NCBI GenBank assembly: GCA_009835325.1
Contig: VXWP01000038.1
Coordinates: forward strand, 1-44,343
Origin: Gemmatimonadota bacterium
Lineage (GTDB): Bacteria; JAAXHH01
Reading direction: 5' to 3'
DNA length: 44,343 nucleotides
The notes beneath the pieces were generated by a model. That model ran no database searches. It worked only from the letters and a program-made list of their open reading frames with translations, and had not been told where the DNA came from. Both the position numbers and the translations under genes were made by a program. Positions 15,797 to 24,956 of this stretch are shown here, piece after piece; the first letter of the stretch is position 1, and each line of letters begins with the position of its first letter.

Positions 15797-16379
15797 CGAG
15801 AGAGCCTCTCCCCCATTCGATGTAGTCGCCCAGTCCATCCTGGACGAACTCCGGCAGACGCTGAACCAGGTCTCAAGCGACGAAGTCGAGGCGCTGGTGC
15901 GGGAAGTCACTGGGGCCCGGCGGGTTTTCGTTGCCGGCGCGGGACGTTCCGGGCTGGTCATGCACAGCTTCGCCATGCGCCTTGCGCAGCTCGGCCTGCT
16001 GGTCCACGTGGTGGGCGAAACGACCTCGTCCGCCATCCGACCTGGCGACCTGCTGCTGATCGGATCGGGATCTGGCGTGACGGACCGCCTGGTCCGCTAT
16101 GCCGGGAAAGCCGCCGAGGCCGGCGCGCGTGTTGCGGCGGCGACCGCCGTCCCGGATTCTCCCGTCGCCCGGCGGGCGGACGTTGTCGTCGTCATACCGG
16201 CGCCCACGCCGAAATCACCGAAAGAAACCAGCGGACAGGAACAACGGTCGGGCCAGCCGATGGGCACGCTCTTCGAACAGAGCCTCGGGGTGATGCTCGA
16301 TGCCTGCGTCATGCTGCTCATGGCGCGGCTCGGCGAAACCGGACGGAGCATGTTCGCCCGCCACGCCAATCTGGAGTAG
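15789..16379 (+). CDS. hxlB: 6-phospho-3-hexuloisomerase
   Basis: PHI isomerises hexulose 6-phosphate, the HxlA product, to fructose 6-phosphate. The 196-residue SIS-domain protein contains VFVAGAGRSGLVMHSFAMRL, VHVVGETTSSAIRPGDLLL, GSGSGVTDRLV and the C-terminal PMGTLFEQSLGVMLDACVML with the conserved Glu. The start at ATG 15789 overlaps the hxlA stop, a tight pairing that argues for translational coupling and a joint RuMP role. A short insert (KSPKETSGQEQRSGQ) precedes the PMGTLFEQ motif. It converges with the minus-strand gene downstream. Confidence 0.92.
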   Translation: MDNERASPPFDVVAQSILDELRQTLNQVSSDEVEALVREVTGARRVFVAGAGRSGLVMHSFAMRLAQLGLLVHVVGETTSSAIRPGDLLLIGSGSGVTDRLVRYAGKAAEAGARVAAATAVPDSPVARRADVVVVIPAPTPKSPKETSGQEQRSGQPMGTLFEQSLGVMLDACVMLLMARLGETGRSMFARHANLE

Positions 16380-16432
16380 GCGCCGGTAGTTCCGGCAAGC
16401 GCCGGTAGCTCTCGCGTGTCTGCGGTCCCGGG

Positions 16433-16451
16433 CCGCGGCTCCGTGCCGCGG
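16433..16451. terminator. Hairpin between convergent genes
   Basis: CCGCGGC (16433-16439) and GCCGCGG (16445-16451) form a 7-bp GC stem with a TCCGT loop, between the end of hxlB (+) and the end of the glycoside-hydrolase-like gene (-). There is no T-run on either strand, so bidirectional termination is only plausible. Two copies of GCGCCGGTAG lie just before it. Confidence 0.4.
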
Positions 16452-16454
16452 ATG

Positions 16455-18074
16455 CTATGCCTTCGACAAGCGCCTGAGCACTTCCCGGTCCAGGACGGCC
16501 TTCAGGAATCCACGCCAGTGGCCGTTGCGGTCTCTGTCCGCCGACCGGTAGGGATCGGTACCGATGTACAGGGCGCCGCCGTCCTTGTGCGGTTTCAGGA
16601 TCACCGCGGGCGAACCGTCGCCCCACCGTCCGATGACGCGCACGTCGTCGTCGATTTCCGCCGGTCGGACCCGCCACTGGTGCGCGTCGAGCGCGGCGCC
16701 CTCGGGCAGGTCGGGCCAGCCGGCAGTCAGCAGGATCCGGTCCGGATCATTGAGGACGGACTCCGCCTGTATGCCGAACACGCGTGCCCGCGCGTCGCCG
16801 TGACGCATCCCCTCGTCCAGGCGGAAGTCGTCGGCCGAACCCACGATCCATCCGCCTGCCCGCATGTAGCGAATCAACCGTTCGACGACCGCTTCTTTCA
16901 CCGTTGGACAGGGCGTGCAGCAGAGCCATTCACACCCGGAGAGTTTGTCCCCGTCCGATACCTGGTGATCGGACGCGTATCCCACTTCCCGCCCCGTGCT
17001 CTCTTCGAGGATGCCATGGGGAGTCCAAACGTCCAGCGCGGGCACGCGGCTCGCGAAGGAATCATACGAAAGCAGGCATCGGTATTCCGTGGATGGTCCA
17101 TTCGCGCGTTCCATTTCGGTCACCGAACGACTCAGTGTGGAAATCGCCGCCCATTGCTCCGGGTTCGATTCCGACAGGGACCTGCCCCGTATGGCCCGGC
17201 CTTCCCACCACGCGGTATCGTCCCAGTTATGCCAGCCAACGGCCGATACCCCCGGCGCAATGGCCGCGCCCGACCATTCCCGCAGCTCCCGAAGCGTGGC
17301 CTGGTACCTGCCCCGCATCATCTGCGAACCGACGACCATCCAGACGTCCCTTTCCGCCAGAGACCCGGCCGAGCGTGCCGACCAGCGGATCAGGCGGCCG
17401 GTATCCGCCGCGGACCGAACCGGCGGGGATCCCGGATCGATGATGACGAAGTCCAGCGCGCGGGCCGTCTGCTGAAAGTGGACCAGCGTTTCGGCGGGCA
17501 GGAGGGCGTCGAGATGGAAAGCCATCGTCGTCTTCAGGTTCGATTTCACCTTCTTCACGGCCCGGGCCACTTCTGCCGTAAACAGCGCATGTTGTTCCAT
17601 CTGCCAGATCCTGCGCCCATGCCGGTATCCGTCTTCGGTCATCTCCATCGTCAACAGGCGGCCTTCGACGGACTCCATCACCTGTTGCCAGCGGTCCTCG
17701 GGGTACTCGCTGCCTCCCGTGGGCGCGTCCTCCAGCTGCAGCGCGTACAATCCCTTGCAGGACCCGAATACTTCCGACACGCGCCGCACATAGTCAAGGC
17801 GCCACGCCCGGGTGTCGGGCAACAGGTACAGGGCTTTCGGGTTGCCGATGTGCAGGATGGACCGGATGCCCGCGTCTGCCGCGGTGCCGATCATTTCTTT
17901 CACCCGGTCCGTCTGGTCTTCGGAGGCCAGCTGGTTTCTGAGATCGAATCCGTCTCGGAAGACGACGAATTGAAATCCACCGGCTTTGAGCTCGGCGAAG
18001 TCGTCGCGCCATCGGTCCGCGCGGTCAAACTCGTTATAGTACGTGAAAGCCTGTAGTCTTGTTTTGGCGAACAT
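16455..18074 (-). CDS. Glycoside-hydrolase-like (beta/alpha)8 protein, function unknown
   Basis: 539 residues, no signal peptide, with a good Shine-Dalgarno (GGAAGGGAGAC) on the minus strand. The N-terminal half looks like a clan-A TIM barrel: RWRDDFAELKAGGFQFVVFR, AGIRSILHIGNPKALYLL, GLYALQLEDAPTGGS (possible acid/base Glu/Asp), LDFVIIDPGS. The second half (about 355-460), with CLLSYDSF, VKEAVVERLIRYMRAGGWIV and FRLDEGMRHGDARARVFG, resembles the glutamine-amidotransferase-like middle domain of GH42 beta-galactosidases. I cannot name a family with certainty or give a substrate. A long plus-strand frame opposite it is a shadow. It is the last minus-strand gene after tamA. Confidence 0.55.
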   Translation of the reverse strand: MFAKTRLQAFTYYNEFDRADRWRDDFAELKAGGFQFVVFRDGFDLRNQLASEDQTDRVKEMIGTAADAGIRSILHIGNPKALYLLPDTRAWRLDYVRRVSEVFGSCKGLYALQLEDAPTGGSEYPEDRWQQVMESVEGRLLTMEMTEDGYRHGRRIWQMEQHALFTAEVARAVKKVKSNLKTTMAFHLDALLPAETLVHFQQTARALDFVIIDPGSPPVRSAADTGRLIRWSARSAGSLAERDVWMVVGSQMMRGRYQATLRELREWSGAAIAPGVSAVGWHNWDDTAWWEGRAIRGRSLSESNPEQWAAISTLSRSVTEMERANGPSTEYRCLLSYDSFASRVPALDVWTPHGILEESTGREVGYASDHQVSDGDKLSGCEWLCCTPCPTVKEAVVERLIRYMRAGGWIVGSADDFRLDEGMRHGDARARVFGIQAESVLNDPDRILLTAGWPDLPEGAALDAHQWRVRPAEIDDDVRVIGRWGDGSPAVILKPHKDGGALYIGTDPYRSADRDRNGHWRGFLKAVLDREVLRRLSKA

Positions 18075-18096
18075 GTCTCCCTTCCCGGCGTAAACC

Positions 18097-18112
18097 CGCG
18101 ATTGAAATCGCG
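18097..18112. promoter_or_regulatory. Perfect 7-bp inverted repeat in the leader of the minus-strand GH-like gene
   Basis: CGCGATT (18097-18103), GA spacer, AATCGCG (18106-18112), 23 nt upstream of the start codon on the minus strand. The compact dyad with a 2-nt centre looks more like a protein-binding site than an RNA hairpin. A further CGCGATT at 18110-18116 and GTCGCG nearby add partial copies. Confidence 0.4.
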
Positions 18113-18145
18113 ATTGTAGTCGCGTCGGCTCTTGGGTGAATAGAC

Positions 18146-18171
18146 AAATGGGTGAATGGGTAAATGGGTGA
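18146..18171. repeat. Short ATGGGTRA tandem repeat between tamA and the GH-like gene
   Basis: Three near-identical 8-9 nt units (AATGGGTGA, ATGGGTAA, ATGGGTGA), with a more distant copy (GGGTGAAT) at about 18134, in the 133-nt gap between the two minus-strand genes. Confidence 0.7.
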
Positions 18172-18207
18172 TTGAAGGCAATGCGGAAAGGCGCCGTCCG
18201 GTCGAAA

Positions 18208-20097
18208 TCAGAACGCCTGTCCGAGACCGAAGTAGAAGAACGTCCGGTCGTACTTCCTCGAATTGGGCGGGTCGATCTTGCTTTGATTGTGAAAGCCCAC
18301 GTCGCCCCGAATCAGCCCGATCGGCGAATTCACCCGGACTCCCGCCCCGTAACCGAGCAGGAGATCTCCGAAACCGAAAGAACCCACCGTCTTGCCTACC
18401 CCGCCCCAGTCCGCGAACAAGGCCAGGTCAAAACGGGAAAAGGGTATCTGGACTTCATGCTGCGCGCTGATGGCGATCAATCCGCCGTCGGGCTGGCCGA
18501 TCCGGTTAATGCCGAACCCCCGCACCGATCGGTCGCCTCCGATGAACAGTCTGCTGTCGAGGGGTACGCGGTTTTCATTCAGCGCCCTCACGTAGGCGAA
18601 CGAGACCGCAGTGGAAAAATCCGGCGCGTTGGAAAAAGACAGGTACTTACGGGCTATGGCCCTCACCGTAAGTATCGAGCTCCGGTTGAGCGTGGAACTG
18701 CCGAGCAGTGGGCTGGCCACGCTACTCTGGAATTGACCGTAGAAACCCGTCTTCGGATTCAGGATATCATCCCGCGTGTCGTACGTCACAAGCCCGGTCA
18801 GACTGCCTTCGCGCCTGGACCGAAGGCTGTCGACTTCCGAACCGCTTCGCAGGAGCTCGGCCAGTTCGTCGCTTAGCGACGACACCTCGATGTTCTTCAG
18901 CGTATAGGTCAGTTGACTGCGGTAGGTGCGGGAGAGTTCGCGGTTGACCGCCACGGACACGCCCGCTTCCTGCTCGGTATGGCTGATGCGGTCCTCGCGC
19001 CGGAAGAACGCGCGCAGGATGCCCGTCGTCCTGGTCCGGAACAACCACGGCTGAGTGACCCCCGACTCGACGTGCTGGAAGAGCGTACTGATCTGACCGT
19101 TGGCGCCAATGGTGATCCCCCGGCCCAGCAAGTTTCGGTAGGCGACACTGAAGCTGCCCCTGAAGCGTTCGGCCGTGGCGTACCCGGCGCCGAAGCTCAC
19201 CTCGCCACCGGGCAGTTCGGTGACCTCCACCACCAGGTCCCGCACCGTGGCGGAGGTGTCGCTCCTCAGGGGCGACAGGCGCACGCTGCGGAACAGGCCC
19301 GTCTGGAAGAGCCGGGTCTGGCTCAACGATATCTTCGCGTTGTCATAGAGTTCTCCCGGTTGGATCTCCAGTTCGCGGATCACCACGTTTCTGTGGGTCT
19401 TCAGCAGACCTCGGACCTGTATCGTGCCCACGCTGACTGGATGCCCTTCGGTAACCCGGAAGTTTACGGTAATGGTACGGTCCTCCACGTGCAGCACGAT
19501 GTTCGAATCCACCACCACGTCCAGCAGCGCCCGGCGATCGGCGAGACGTTGGATGTAGCGTTTGTCCGTCGCGGCGGACAGCCGGTAGAAAACCTGGCCT
19601 TCCCGCGTGATCAGGTTCTGCCGGACCTCGTCTTCGGACAGGTATCCGAAGCCGTTCAGATTGACCGCGCGCACGGTGTACCGCGGACCTTCGTCGATGA
19701 CGATCCTGAGCGCGATCCGATCCGTGTCAATCTCTTCGCGAACGGACCGGACTCTTGCGTCCAGAAACCCGCTGTTCCTGTAGAAACTCTCTATCGCCGA
19801 CAGGTCGGTCCGCCAGACGGCGTTGTTTATTCGTCTGCGTTGCCAGAATCTGGGCCTTAGAAAACTGTCCGTTCTGGTTTCGATCAGACTGAGTATACGG
19901 TCCTCGGCGATGGACGCGTTGCCATCGACGACGATGCGCTCGACGATAAGGGACTGCTGGGCGTTGGTGGGGAAAGCGTACAGGATCGCCAGGAGAAACA
20001 GCGTCCGGATCGTACCGGTATACCGCATCCGGGATGAGCCGATACGACCCGATTCGGCAACGGTTGGCTTCGAGGGAAGCCTCATTCCCTTTACCAT
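18208..20097 (-). CDS. tamA: Omp85-family outer-membrane protein (TamA/BamA-like)
   Basis: Omp85 proteins insert or help insert proteins (and, with TamB, possibly lipids) into the outer membrane. The 629-residue chain has an N-terminal export signal (RTLFLLAILYAFPTNA before QQS), three or four POTRA-like units (IVVDGNASIAEDRILSLIET; YTVRAVNLNGFGYLSEDEVR; VSVGTIQVRGLLKTHRNVVI), and a C-terminal 16-strand barrel with YDTRDDILNPKTGFYGQF, the lid motif GGDRSVRGFGINRIG and a terminal Phe. M24 (20028) would give a neater signal peptide than the first Met. tamB lies 54 nt upstream in the same direction, which favours TamA over BamA; no bamA/skp/lpx cluster is present. Confidence 0.85.
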   Translation of the reverse strand: MVKGMRLPSKPTVAESGRIGSSRMRYTGTIRTLFLLAILYAFPTNAQQSLIVERIVVDGNASIAEDRILSLIETRTDSFLRPRFWQRRRINNAVWRTDLSAIESFYRNSGFLDARVRSVREEIDTDRIALRIVIDEGPRYTVRAVNLNGFGYLSEDEVRQNLITREGQVFYRLSAATDKRYIQRLADRRALLDVVVDSNIVLHVEDRTITVNFRVTEGHPVSVGTIQVRGLLKTHRNVVIRELEIQPGELYDNAKISLSQTRLFQTGLFRSVRLSPLRSDTSATVRDLVVEVTELPGGEVSFGAGYATAERFRGSFSVAYRNLLGRGITIGANGQISTLFQHVESGVTQPWLFRTRTTGILRAFFRREDRISHTEQEAGVSVAVNRELSRTYRSQLTYTLKNIEVSSLSDELAELLRSGSEVDSLRSRREGSLTGLVTYDTRDDILNPKTGFYGQFQSSVASPLLGSSTLNRSSILTVRAIARKYLSFSNAPDFSTAVSFAYVRALNENRVPLDSRLFIGGDRSVRGFGINRIGQPDGGLIAISAQHEVQIPFSRFDLALFADWGGVGKTVGSFGFGDLLLGYGAGVRVNSPIGLIRGDVGFHNQSKIDPPNSRKYDRTFFYFGLGQAF

Positions 20098-20151
20098 GTG
20101 AATTGCCTGACCGTTTGGTCCCCTGACGTCCTTACAAGAAATGTCGCAGGC

Positions 20152-23100
20152 TTACCGAAACCGGAATTTGACCCGGAGGTCGATTCCATTCTGGGGAAGT
20201 TCGCCCGATTGATCGGAAAATGTCTCGATATACAAGTAGTCGGTCAATTGGTAACCGACCCGCAGCGAGTATTCCGAAGATTGGAACAATCGAGTAAAGC
20301 TGACCCGGGCACGCCGGTTGATCCGCTTGCTGAGGGTAAGTTGAACCGGCGATCCGGCTTGAATGGCGCTGTTCATCGAGAAAGGATCGCCCTCGACCTG
20401 GACTTCGTCGAGATTCAACAAGGCCTCTGCGAGTGCTTCACCGGTCATCATAAAGGCCCTGTTTCGCATACCGGCGTATTCATCGGGCGTACCCAGGCTG
20501 GTTAGTCCGGCCGTGCCGAAAGTCAGCAGGGAGACGACCTCGGGACCGTAGATTACCTCGGGGCCGGCAAGCGACCGGGAACCCGACGCCAGAATCTCCG
20601 TCGCGTTGTCGTCGCGCGGCGCCGCACGCAGCTGGGGTGTCACCGTGGAGACCGGTCCGGACGCGAGCAGTTCCACTTCGTAATAGGTATCGTGAATGTC
20701 GCGCACGCGGGGCGCCCAGGCCTGAATGTTCAGGACCGGGTCGAGCTGCGCCACCGGGTACTCGATCAACGCGGTGAAGCTCTCCAACGGTACGCGTCTG
20801 GTCAGGTCGATCCGTCCGGTTTCCAGTTCGAACGTGGCGCCCAGGTACCTGATCACGCCGTCTTCCTCGGCGACTGCGTTTCCGGTCACCAGGGGATTCT
20901 GCACCGTGTTGCCAAGGGCCACTCCGCCCTCGACGGTCAGTTGGGCGATATTGTTCTCGACGGCCAGATCGGTCACGTCCACGGCTACGTCCAGCGCGAT
21001 ACTCTCCAGGAATGGGTCCGGCGTGTCTTGCGGACGTATGATCGCGTTGTCGAGGAGCAATTCGCCTATATCCAGCGAATGCGTGACCACTCCGGTCACG
21101 ACGATCGGATCGGCTACATTGTAAATCCGTGAAAGTTCCCTGTTGCCGGTCCAGGCAAGCGATCCGTCGATTATGAGCATGGCCGAACCGAGCCGTTCCA
21201 CTTCAGCCTGGCTGAAATCGGCATAGGCTTCGATTTGGGAGAAGGACAGATTGTCCGTCAAGAGGTCGCCGGAAACCCGGACCGTGCCGTCCCCGGCGCG
21301 GAACGCTGCGGGCTTCAGCTCGAAGGCGCCTCCGTCGACGTCGACCCGGAGTACGTCTGTCCGGAACATCGGTTCGAACTCACGGAACCGCAACGCCGCA
21401 TCCCGAACGGTGACCTGTCCGACCGACCGGGGTGAAGCGGGCGATCCTCCGATGGACAGGCGGATGTCGGCCTTCCCCTCGATGCGTTCGAGGTCGTACA
21501 CGACGCCACTCAGGAAAGACAGGTCGATGTCGTCTCCTTCGACGGTCAAAGCGATATCCTCCACACCGGTCGCGTCGCCGGTCCTTTCAATACGGGCCGG
21601 GTCATAAGGTATGGTGCCGTGGGCGGTTATGGTATCGTCGCCTTTGCGAATCCTCAGGTCCCGGATGGCGATTTCCCCGCCGCCATACACCATGTGGGCG
21701 GAGAGGCTGTCCAGGGAGGCCTGATTGTAACTCGGTCGATCCATGGAAACGCGGGCGTCCATGACCCGGGCGGAGGCCGGACCGGTGACTTCGATCCGGG
21801 TATTCACGTTACCGCCCAGGGGAAGGTCGAGATTCGCCAGTGCCATGACGGCGTCCATCCTGATCTGCTCACCCTGGATGACGAGGTCGGACGCGCCCGC
21901 CTCCGTTCCGCCATCGACGTACGCCAGGCGGCCGCCCATCGTAAGCCGGCCCCGCTCGTCATCGGGTTGGTTGATTCGGCGAATCGTGGCGGACATGGAA
22001 TCCATATGGATGTGGGCCCCGTCGAAATGCAGCCTGACGGGTTCCGTGTTCACCAGCTCGTTCTGGAGACCGAACAGTTTCAGCGAATCCAGCGCCATGA
22101 CCCCGTTGACGTCGCTGCGGTCCCGGACCGAACCGTTCACGTCGATCCTGCCCCGGATGTACCCGTCCAGATCGGCGGGAACCACCTCGAAGAACTCCCG
22201 CAGGGGCGCCACGGCCAGGTTGTCCACGACCATGGACGCCGTGTATCTCTCGCCGGACGGAAGCGGCTCCGGTTGAACCTCCGGCGCCCATCGCAGATCG
22301 ACCGGATAGACAAGATCGATCTCCGATCGTCCCAACGGGCTCTGCACGGATAGCATGGGAACCCGCAACAACCGGTCTTCGTAAAGCGCCGTAGCGGCCA
22401 CCGTGCCAAGCAGGTTTGTTCTGTTTCCTGTTGCATAACTCACGTTCGACACGGTCAGCAGGCTGTTCATCCTGGGATCCTCCGGAGTGCCCCCCAGGGA
22501 GATCACGCCGTCCATGGCGCCGCTGAACGTGCCGGCCGACACCAGGAAAGGCGAGAAGAACTCCAGCTGCACGCCTTCCAGGACAGTTTCAAGGTCGACC
22601 GGTCCGTCCGCGGCGAGACTCGCCGTACCGTCGACCGTTATGCGGCCGAAATCGCCCGCCAGTCTGAATTCGTCCACGGTAATGACCTGGTTCTCCAGCT
22701 TCACGGTGGAGGGGGCCTCGGAATGCAGTATCCGGTCGTTCATCAATACATCCAGCGAATCGAGGGAGACCGTTATGGTGGAAAGGTCCGGATACCCGGC
22801 CAGTCCCACGGCGTTTACGCTCCCGCTGAACGTACCGGTGCCGCCTTCGATCGGTCTCTTGGAGAGTATGGAGAGCAGCGGAGACAGTGAAGTCTGCAGC
22901 AGATCGACCCGCAGATCGTAGGGGTACTGCCCGGTCAATTCGAGGGATCCTTCCGCGTGTACGGTGGGACCCGGCACCCTGGTCAGGGTGAATGCCAGGC
23001 GGTCCGTGTCGATCGTCATTTCCAGATCGGTGTCGCCCAGGTCTTCGTTCTGAATCGACAGATTCTTAACGGAGCCCATCCCCGTTACGGAGGGCTGTTG

Positions 23101-24933
23101 AAGGGTACCGGCAATATCGCCCCGCATACGCAGGATGGCATCCAGCCCCCACCAGGATTCGCTTTGGAGGTAGTCCGCAAGCCTGAGGTCATGCACGTTG
23201 AAGTATCCGGAAACAGCCTGGTCCCCGGCCAGGTTCGTCCTGGCGCGGAGTTCCAGCCTGTCCAGCACGGCATTGACCGTCAGGTTGCGCCGTTCGTCCA
23301 GAAACCCTTCGACTTTCGTTTCGCCGAGGAGGACATCGCCATAGGCCAGGCCGCTGAGCCAGCCACCCAACCGCACGTTCGGCCGCCGGAGCGTGCCCAG
23401 CAGGTAGAGATCCAGGTCGCCCGAACCTCGGAGATTTGCGAAGTCCAGCGGCGGGGGAAGCTGTCCGACGTCATGCACGTCGACCGAACCGGTCAGTTGG
23501 ATGTTCCCGTCCGTACCGAGATGTCCCTCGGTGTTAACCTGGAATGACGCTTCCCGAAGGTCGGTCCGCAGCAGGCCGCGACGGTACGCGGCCGTCGCCG
23601 TTACCTCCCGCAACGGCAGGCCGCTTATGCTCACCAGGGCGGAAGTAGCGTTCAGATCGGCCCTGCGGGGCGCATCGTCGAAGCCGTCGCCTTCCATTTC
23701 GAAGGCCAATTCCACCTCGCCCTCCAGTTCGCTCCCGGCGCCGACGAGGACCGTCGGTAACGCGGGAAGCGCGATCCCGGGGGACTCCAGCTGCAGGCGG
23801 TATCCGGTAGATTCACCGCTGAAATCGAGCAGGCCCCTTCCCGATATCCATCCGGCCTCATGCCGGCCCCGGAACCGGTTGACCGTGAGCACGTCCCGCG
23901 CATAGGCCATATCCAACGCGGCCAGGTTGAACGCACCGTATTCCGATCGTACCACCGGCGACGCGAACCTGGCCTCGATGGCCGGATCGGACAGGCCGTT
24001 GCGCAGCGACCCGGTCATGGTGAAGGTCCCTGGCATGGTGTTTTCGAAACCGATGATCCTCAGTATGGCGCCGACTTGTCCGTTCGCGGCGAAATCCAGC
24101 GTGGCCGGGTTCTCGTCCGCGGTCGATATCTCGCCGGTCACGTGGTATCTGATCAGGGGGCCGTGGGCGGATTCCATGATCAGGTCGTGAACCGTAAGGT
24201 CGTCCCCTTCGAAGTACACGTCCGCGCGCATATTCGTTGCCGCGTCTTCATAACCTGCAATACGGTAAGCCACGTGTCCCGCGTCGATCTCGCCTTCCAC
24301 CGTGAACGGCCGGAGCACGGAGCCGATGAAACCGACTTCCCCGGCGCTCACCGCCGTGGAATCCCCGGGATCGAAATAACGGAACGTGCCATTCCGGATC
24401 CGCAGGTCGCGCAGATCGAAGGGCAGGCCGGACGTTCCCTCGTCCGCTTCCCCGTCCTGCACCGCTTCCCCGTCCTGCACCGATGCCCCGTCCTGCGCCG
24501 CTTCCCCGTCCTGCGCCGGGCCTCCAAACAGCAGATCCAGGGAATTCATCCCGCTGCCGGCGGCGTCTTCGATGTAGGCCATGCGGAATCCGTCGATCCC
24601 GACGCTGTAGAGCGGCGCATCGCCCACTGCGGCGTCCCAGACGTTGAAGTCTATCCTGATTTCGTCCGCACCCGCGACCTCACCGCCACCATGGACGTCC
24701 GCCAGGCGCAAGGATACGCCCCGCATCGCCAGGTGCGTCCGCAAGCCGGTTTCGACACGCTCGATCGTTACCTGCCCGTTGATCCGGTCCTGAACGTTCC
24801 GCACCACGGCGCGGCGGATCTGGTCATTGCCCCAGCCGGTTCCCAGCAGGACGAGGACGCCCAGGCTTGCCGCCAGCGTCAACGCGGCGAGCAGGCCCAG
24901 TCCCATGGTCCATATGTTCAGCCGTAGTTTCAT
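20152..24933 (-). CDS. tamB: TamB-like translocation/assembly protein (AsmA family, DUF490)
   Basis: TamB-type proteins form a long hydrophobic beta groove across the periplasm, partner TamA, and are implicated in phospholipid transport to the outer membrane and in barrel assembly. The start is placed at the Met of MKLRLNIWTMGLGLLAALTL (24933); the frame extends to 25008 but that part lacks family features. 1593 residues: an N-terminal signal anchor (about 9-30), an AsmA-like start (NDQIRRAVVRNVQDRINGQV), a very long repetitive beta region, and the C-terminal DUF490/TamB domain (YPVAQLDPVLNIQAWAPRV ... QLTLSKRINRRARVSF ... LRVKFRFR). Near residue 150 is an unusual low-complexity insert of Gln-Asp-Gly-Glu-Ala repeats. 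It begins 24 nt after the upstream minus-strand gene, so they are probably cotranscribed. Confidence 0.88.
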   Translation of the reverse strand: MKLRLNIWTMGLGLLAALTLAASLGVLVLLGTGWGNDQIRRAVVRNVQDRINGQVTIERVETGLRTHLAMRGVSLRLADVHGGGEVAGADEIRIDFNVWDAAVGDAPLYSVGIDGFRMAYIEDAAGSGMNSLDLLFGGPAQDGEAAQDGASVQDGEAVQDGEADEGTSGLPFDLRDLRIRNGTFRYFDPGDSTAVSAGEVGFIGSVLRPFTVEGEIDAGHVAYRIAGYEDAATNMRADVYFEGDDLTVHDLIMESAHGPLIRYHVTGEISTADENPATLDFAANGQVGAILRIIGFENTMPGTFTMTGSLRNGLSDPAIEARFASPVVRSEYGAFNLAALDMAYARDVLTVNRFRGRHEAGWISGRGLLDFSGESTGYRLQLESPGIALPALPTVLVGAGSELEGEVELAFEMEGDGFDDAPRRADLNATSALVSISGLPLREVTATAAYRRGLLRTDLREASFQVNTEGHLGTDGNIQLTGSVDVHDVGQLPPPLDFANLRGSGDLDLYLLGTLRRPNVRLGGWLSGLAYGDVLLGETKVEGFLDERRNLTVNAVLDRLELRARTNLAGDQAVSGYFNVHDLRLADYLQSESWWGLDAILRMRGDIAGTLQQPSVTGMGSVKNLSIQNEDLGDTDLEMTIDTDRLAFTLTRVPGPTVHAEGSLELTGQYPYDLRVDLLQTSLSPLLSILSKRPIEGGTGTFSGSVNAVGLAGYPDLSTITVSLDSLDVLMNDRILHSEAPSTVKLENQVITVDEFRLAGDFGRITVDGTASLAADGPVDLETVLEGVQLEFFSPFLVSAGTFSGAMDGVISLGGTPEDPRMNSLLTVSNVSYATGNRTNLLGTVAATALYEDRLLRVPMLSVQSPLGRSEIDLVYPVDLRWAPEVQPEPLPSGERYTASMVVDNLAVAPLREFFEVVPADLDGYIRGRIDVNGSVRDRSDVNGVMALDSLKLFGLQNELVNTEPVRLHFDGAHIHMDSMSATIRRINQPDDERGRLTMGGRLAYVDGGTEAGASDLVIQGEQIRMDAVMALANLDLPLGGNVNTRIEVTGPASARVMDARVSMDRPSYNQASLDSLSAHMVYGGGEIAIRDLRIRKGDDTITAHGTIPYDPARIERTGDATGVEDIALTVEGDDIDLSFLSGVVYDLERIEGKADIRLSIGGSPASPRSVGQVTVRDAALRFREFEPMFRTDVLRVDVDGGAFELKPAAFRAGDGTVRVSGDLLTDNLSFSQIEAYADFSQAEVERLGSAMLIIDGSLAWTGNRELSRIYNVADPIVVTGVVTHSLDIGELLLDNAIIRPQDTPDPFLESIALDVAVDVTDLAVENNIAQLTVEGGVALGNTVQNPLVTGNAVAEEDGVIRYLGATFELETGRIDLTRRVPLESFTALIEYPVAQLDPVLNIQAWAPRVRDIHDTYYEVELLASGPVSTVTPQLRAAPRDDNATEILASGSRSLAGPEVIYGPEVVSLLTFGTAGLTSLGTPDEYAGMRNRAFMMTGEALAEALLNLDEVQVEGDPFSMNSAIQAGSPVQLTLSKRINRRARVSFTRLFQSSEYSLRVGYQLTDYLYIETFSDQSGELPQNGIDLRVKFRFR
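24445..24516 (-). repeat. Four 18-bp tandem repeats inside tamB
   Basis: Units at 24445-24462, 24463-24480, 24481-24498 and 24499-24516 (plus-strand CGCTTCCCCGTCCTGCAC and close variants). On the coding strand they read as Ala/Val-Gln-Asp-Gly-Glu/Ala-Ala/Val repeats near residue 150, where a disordered loop seems tolerated. Confidence 0.93.
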
Positions 24934-24956
24934 CGTGCCATACCGAGAGTGAAATC

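Noticed and set aside
16416-18056. 546-residue plus-strand open frame
   Set aside because: It is opposite the GH-like gene, whose minus-strand product shows natural barrel-like composition and a good ribosome-binding site; the plus-strand product does not.
18208-20097. Main BamA of the cell
   Set aside because: It has few POTRA domains, sits beside tamB, and lacks the usual bamA neighbours (skp, lpxD, fabZ); TamA is the better reading, though not proven.
24445-24516. Possible CRISPR or integron array
   Set aside because: Contiguous 18-bp units without spacers inside an intact tamB frame.
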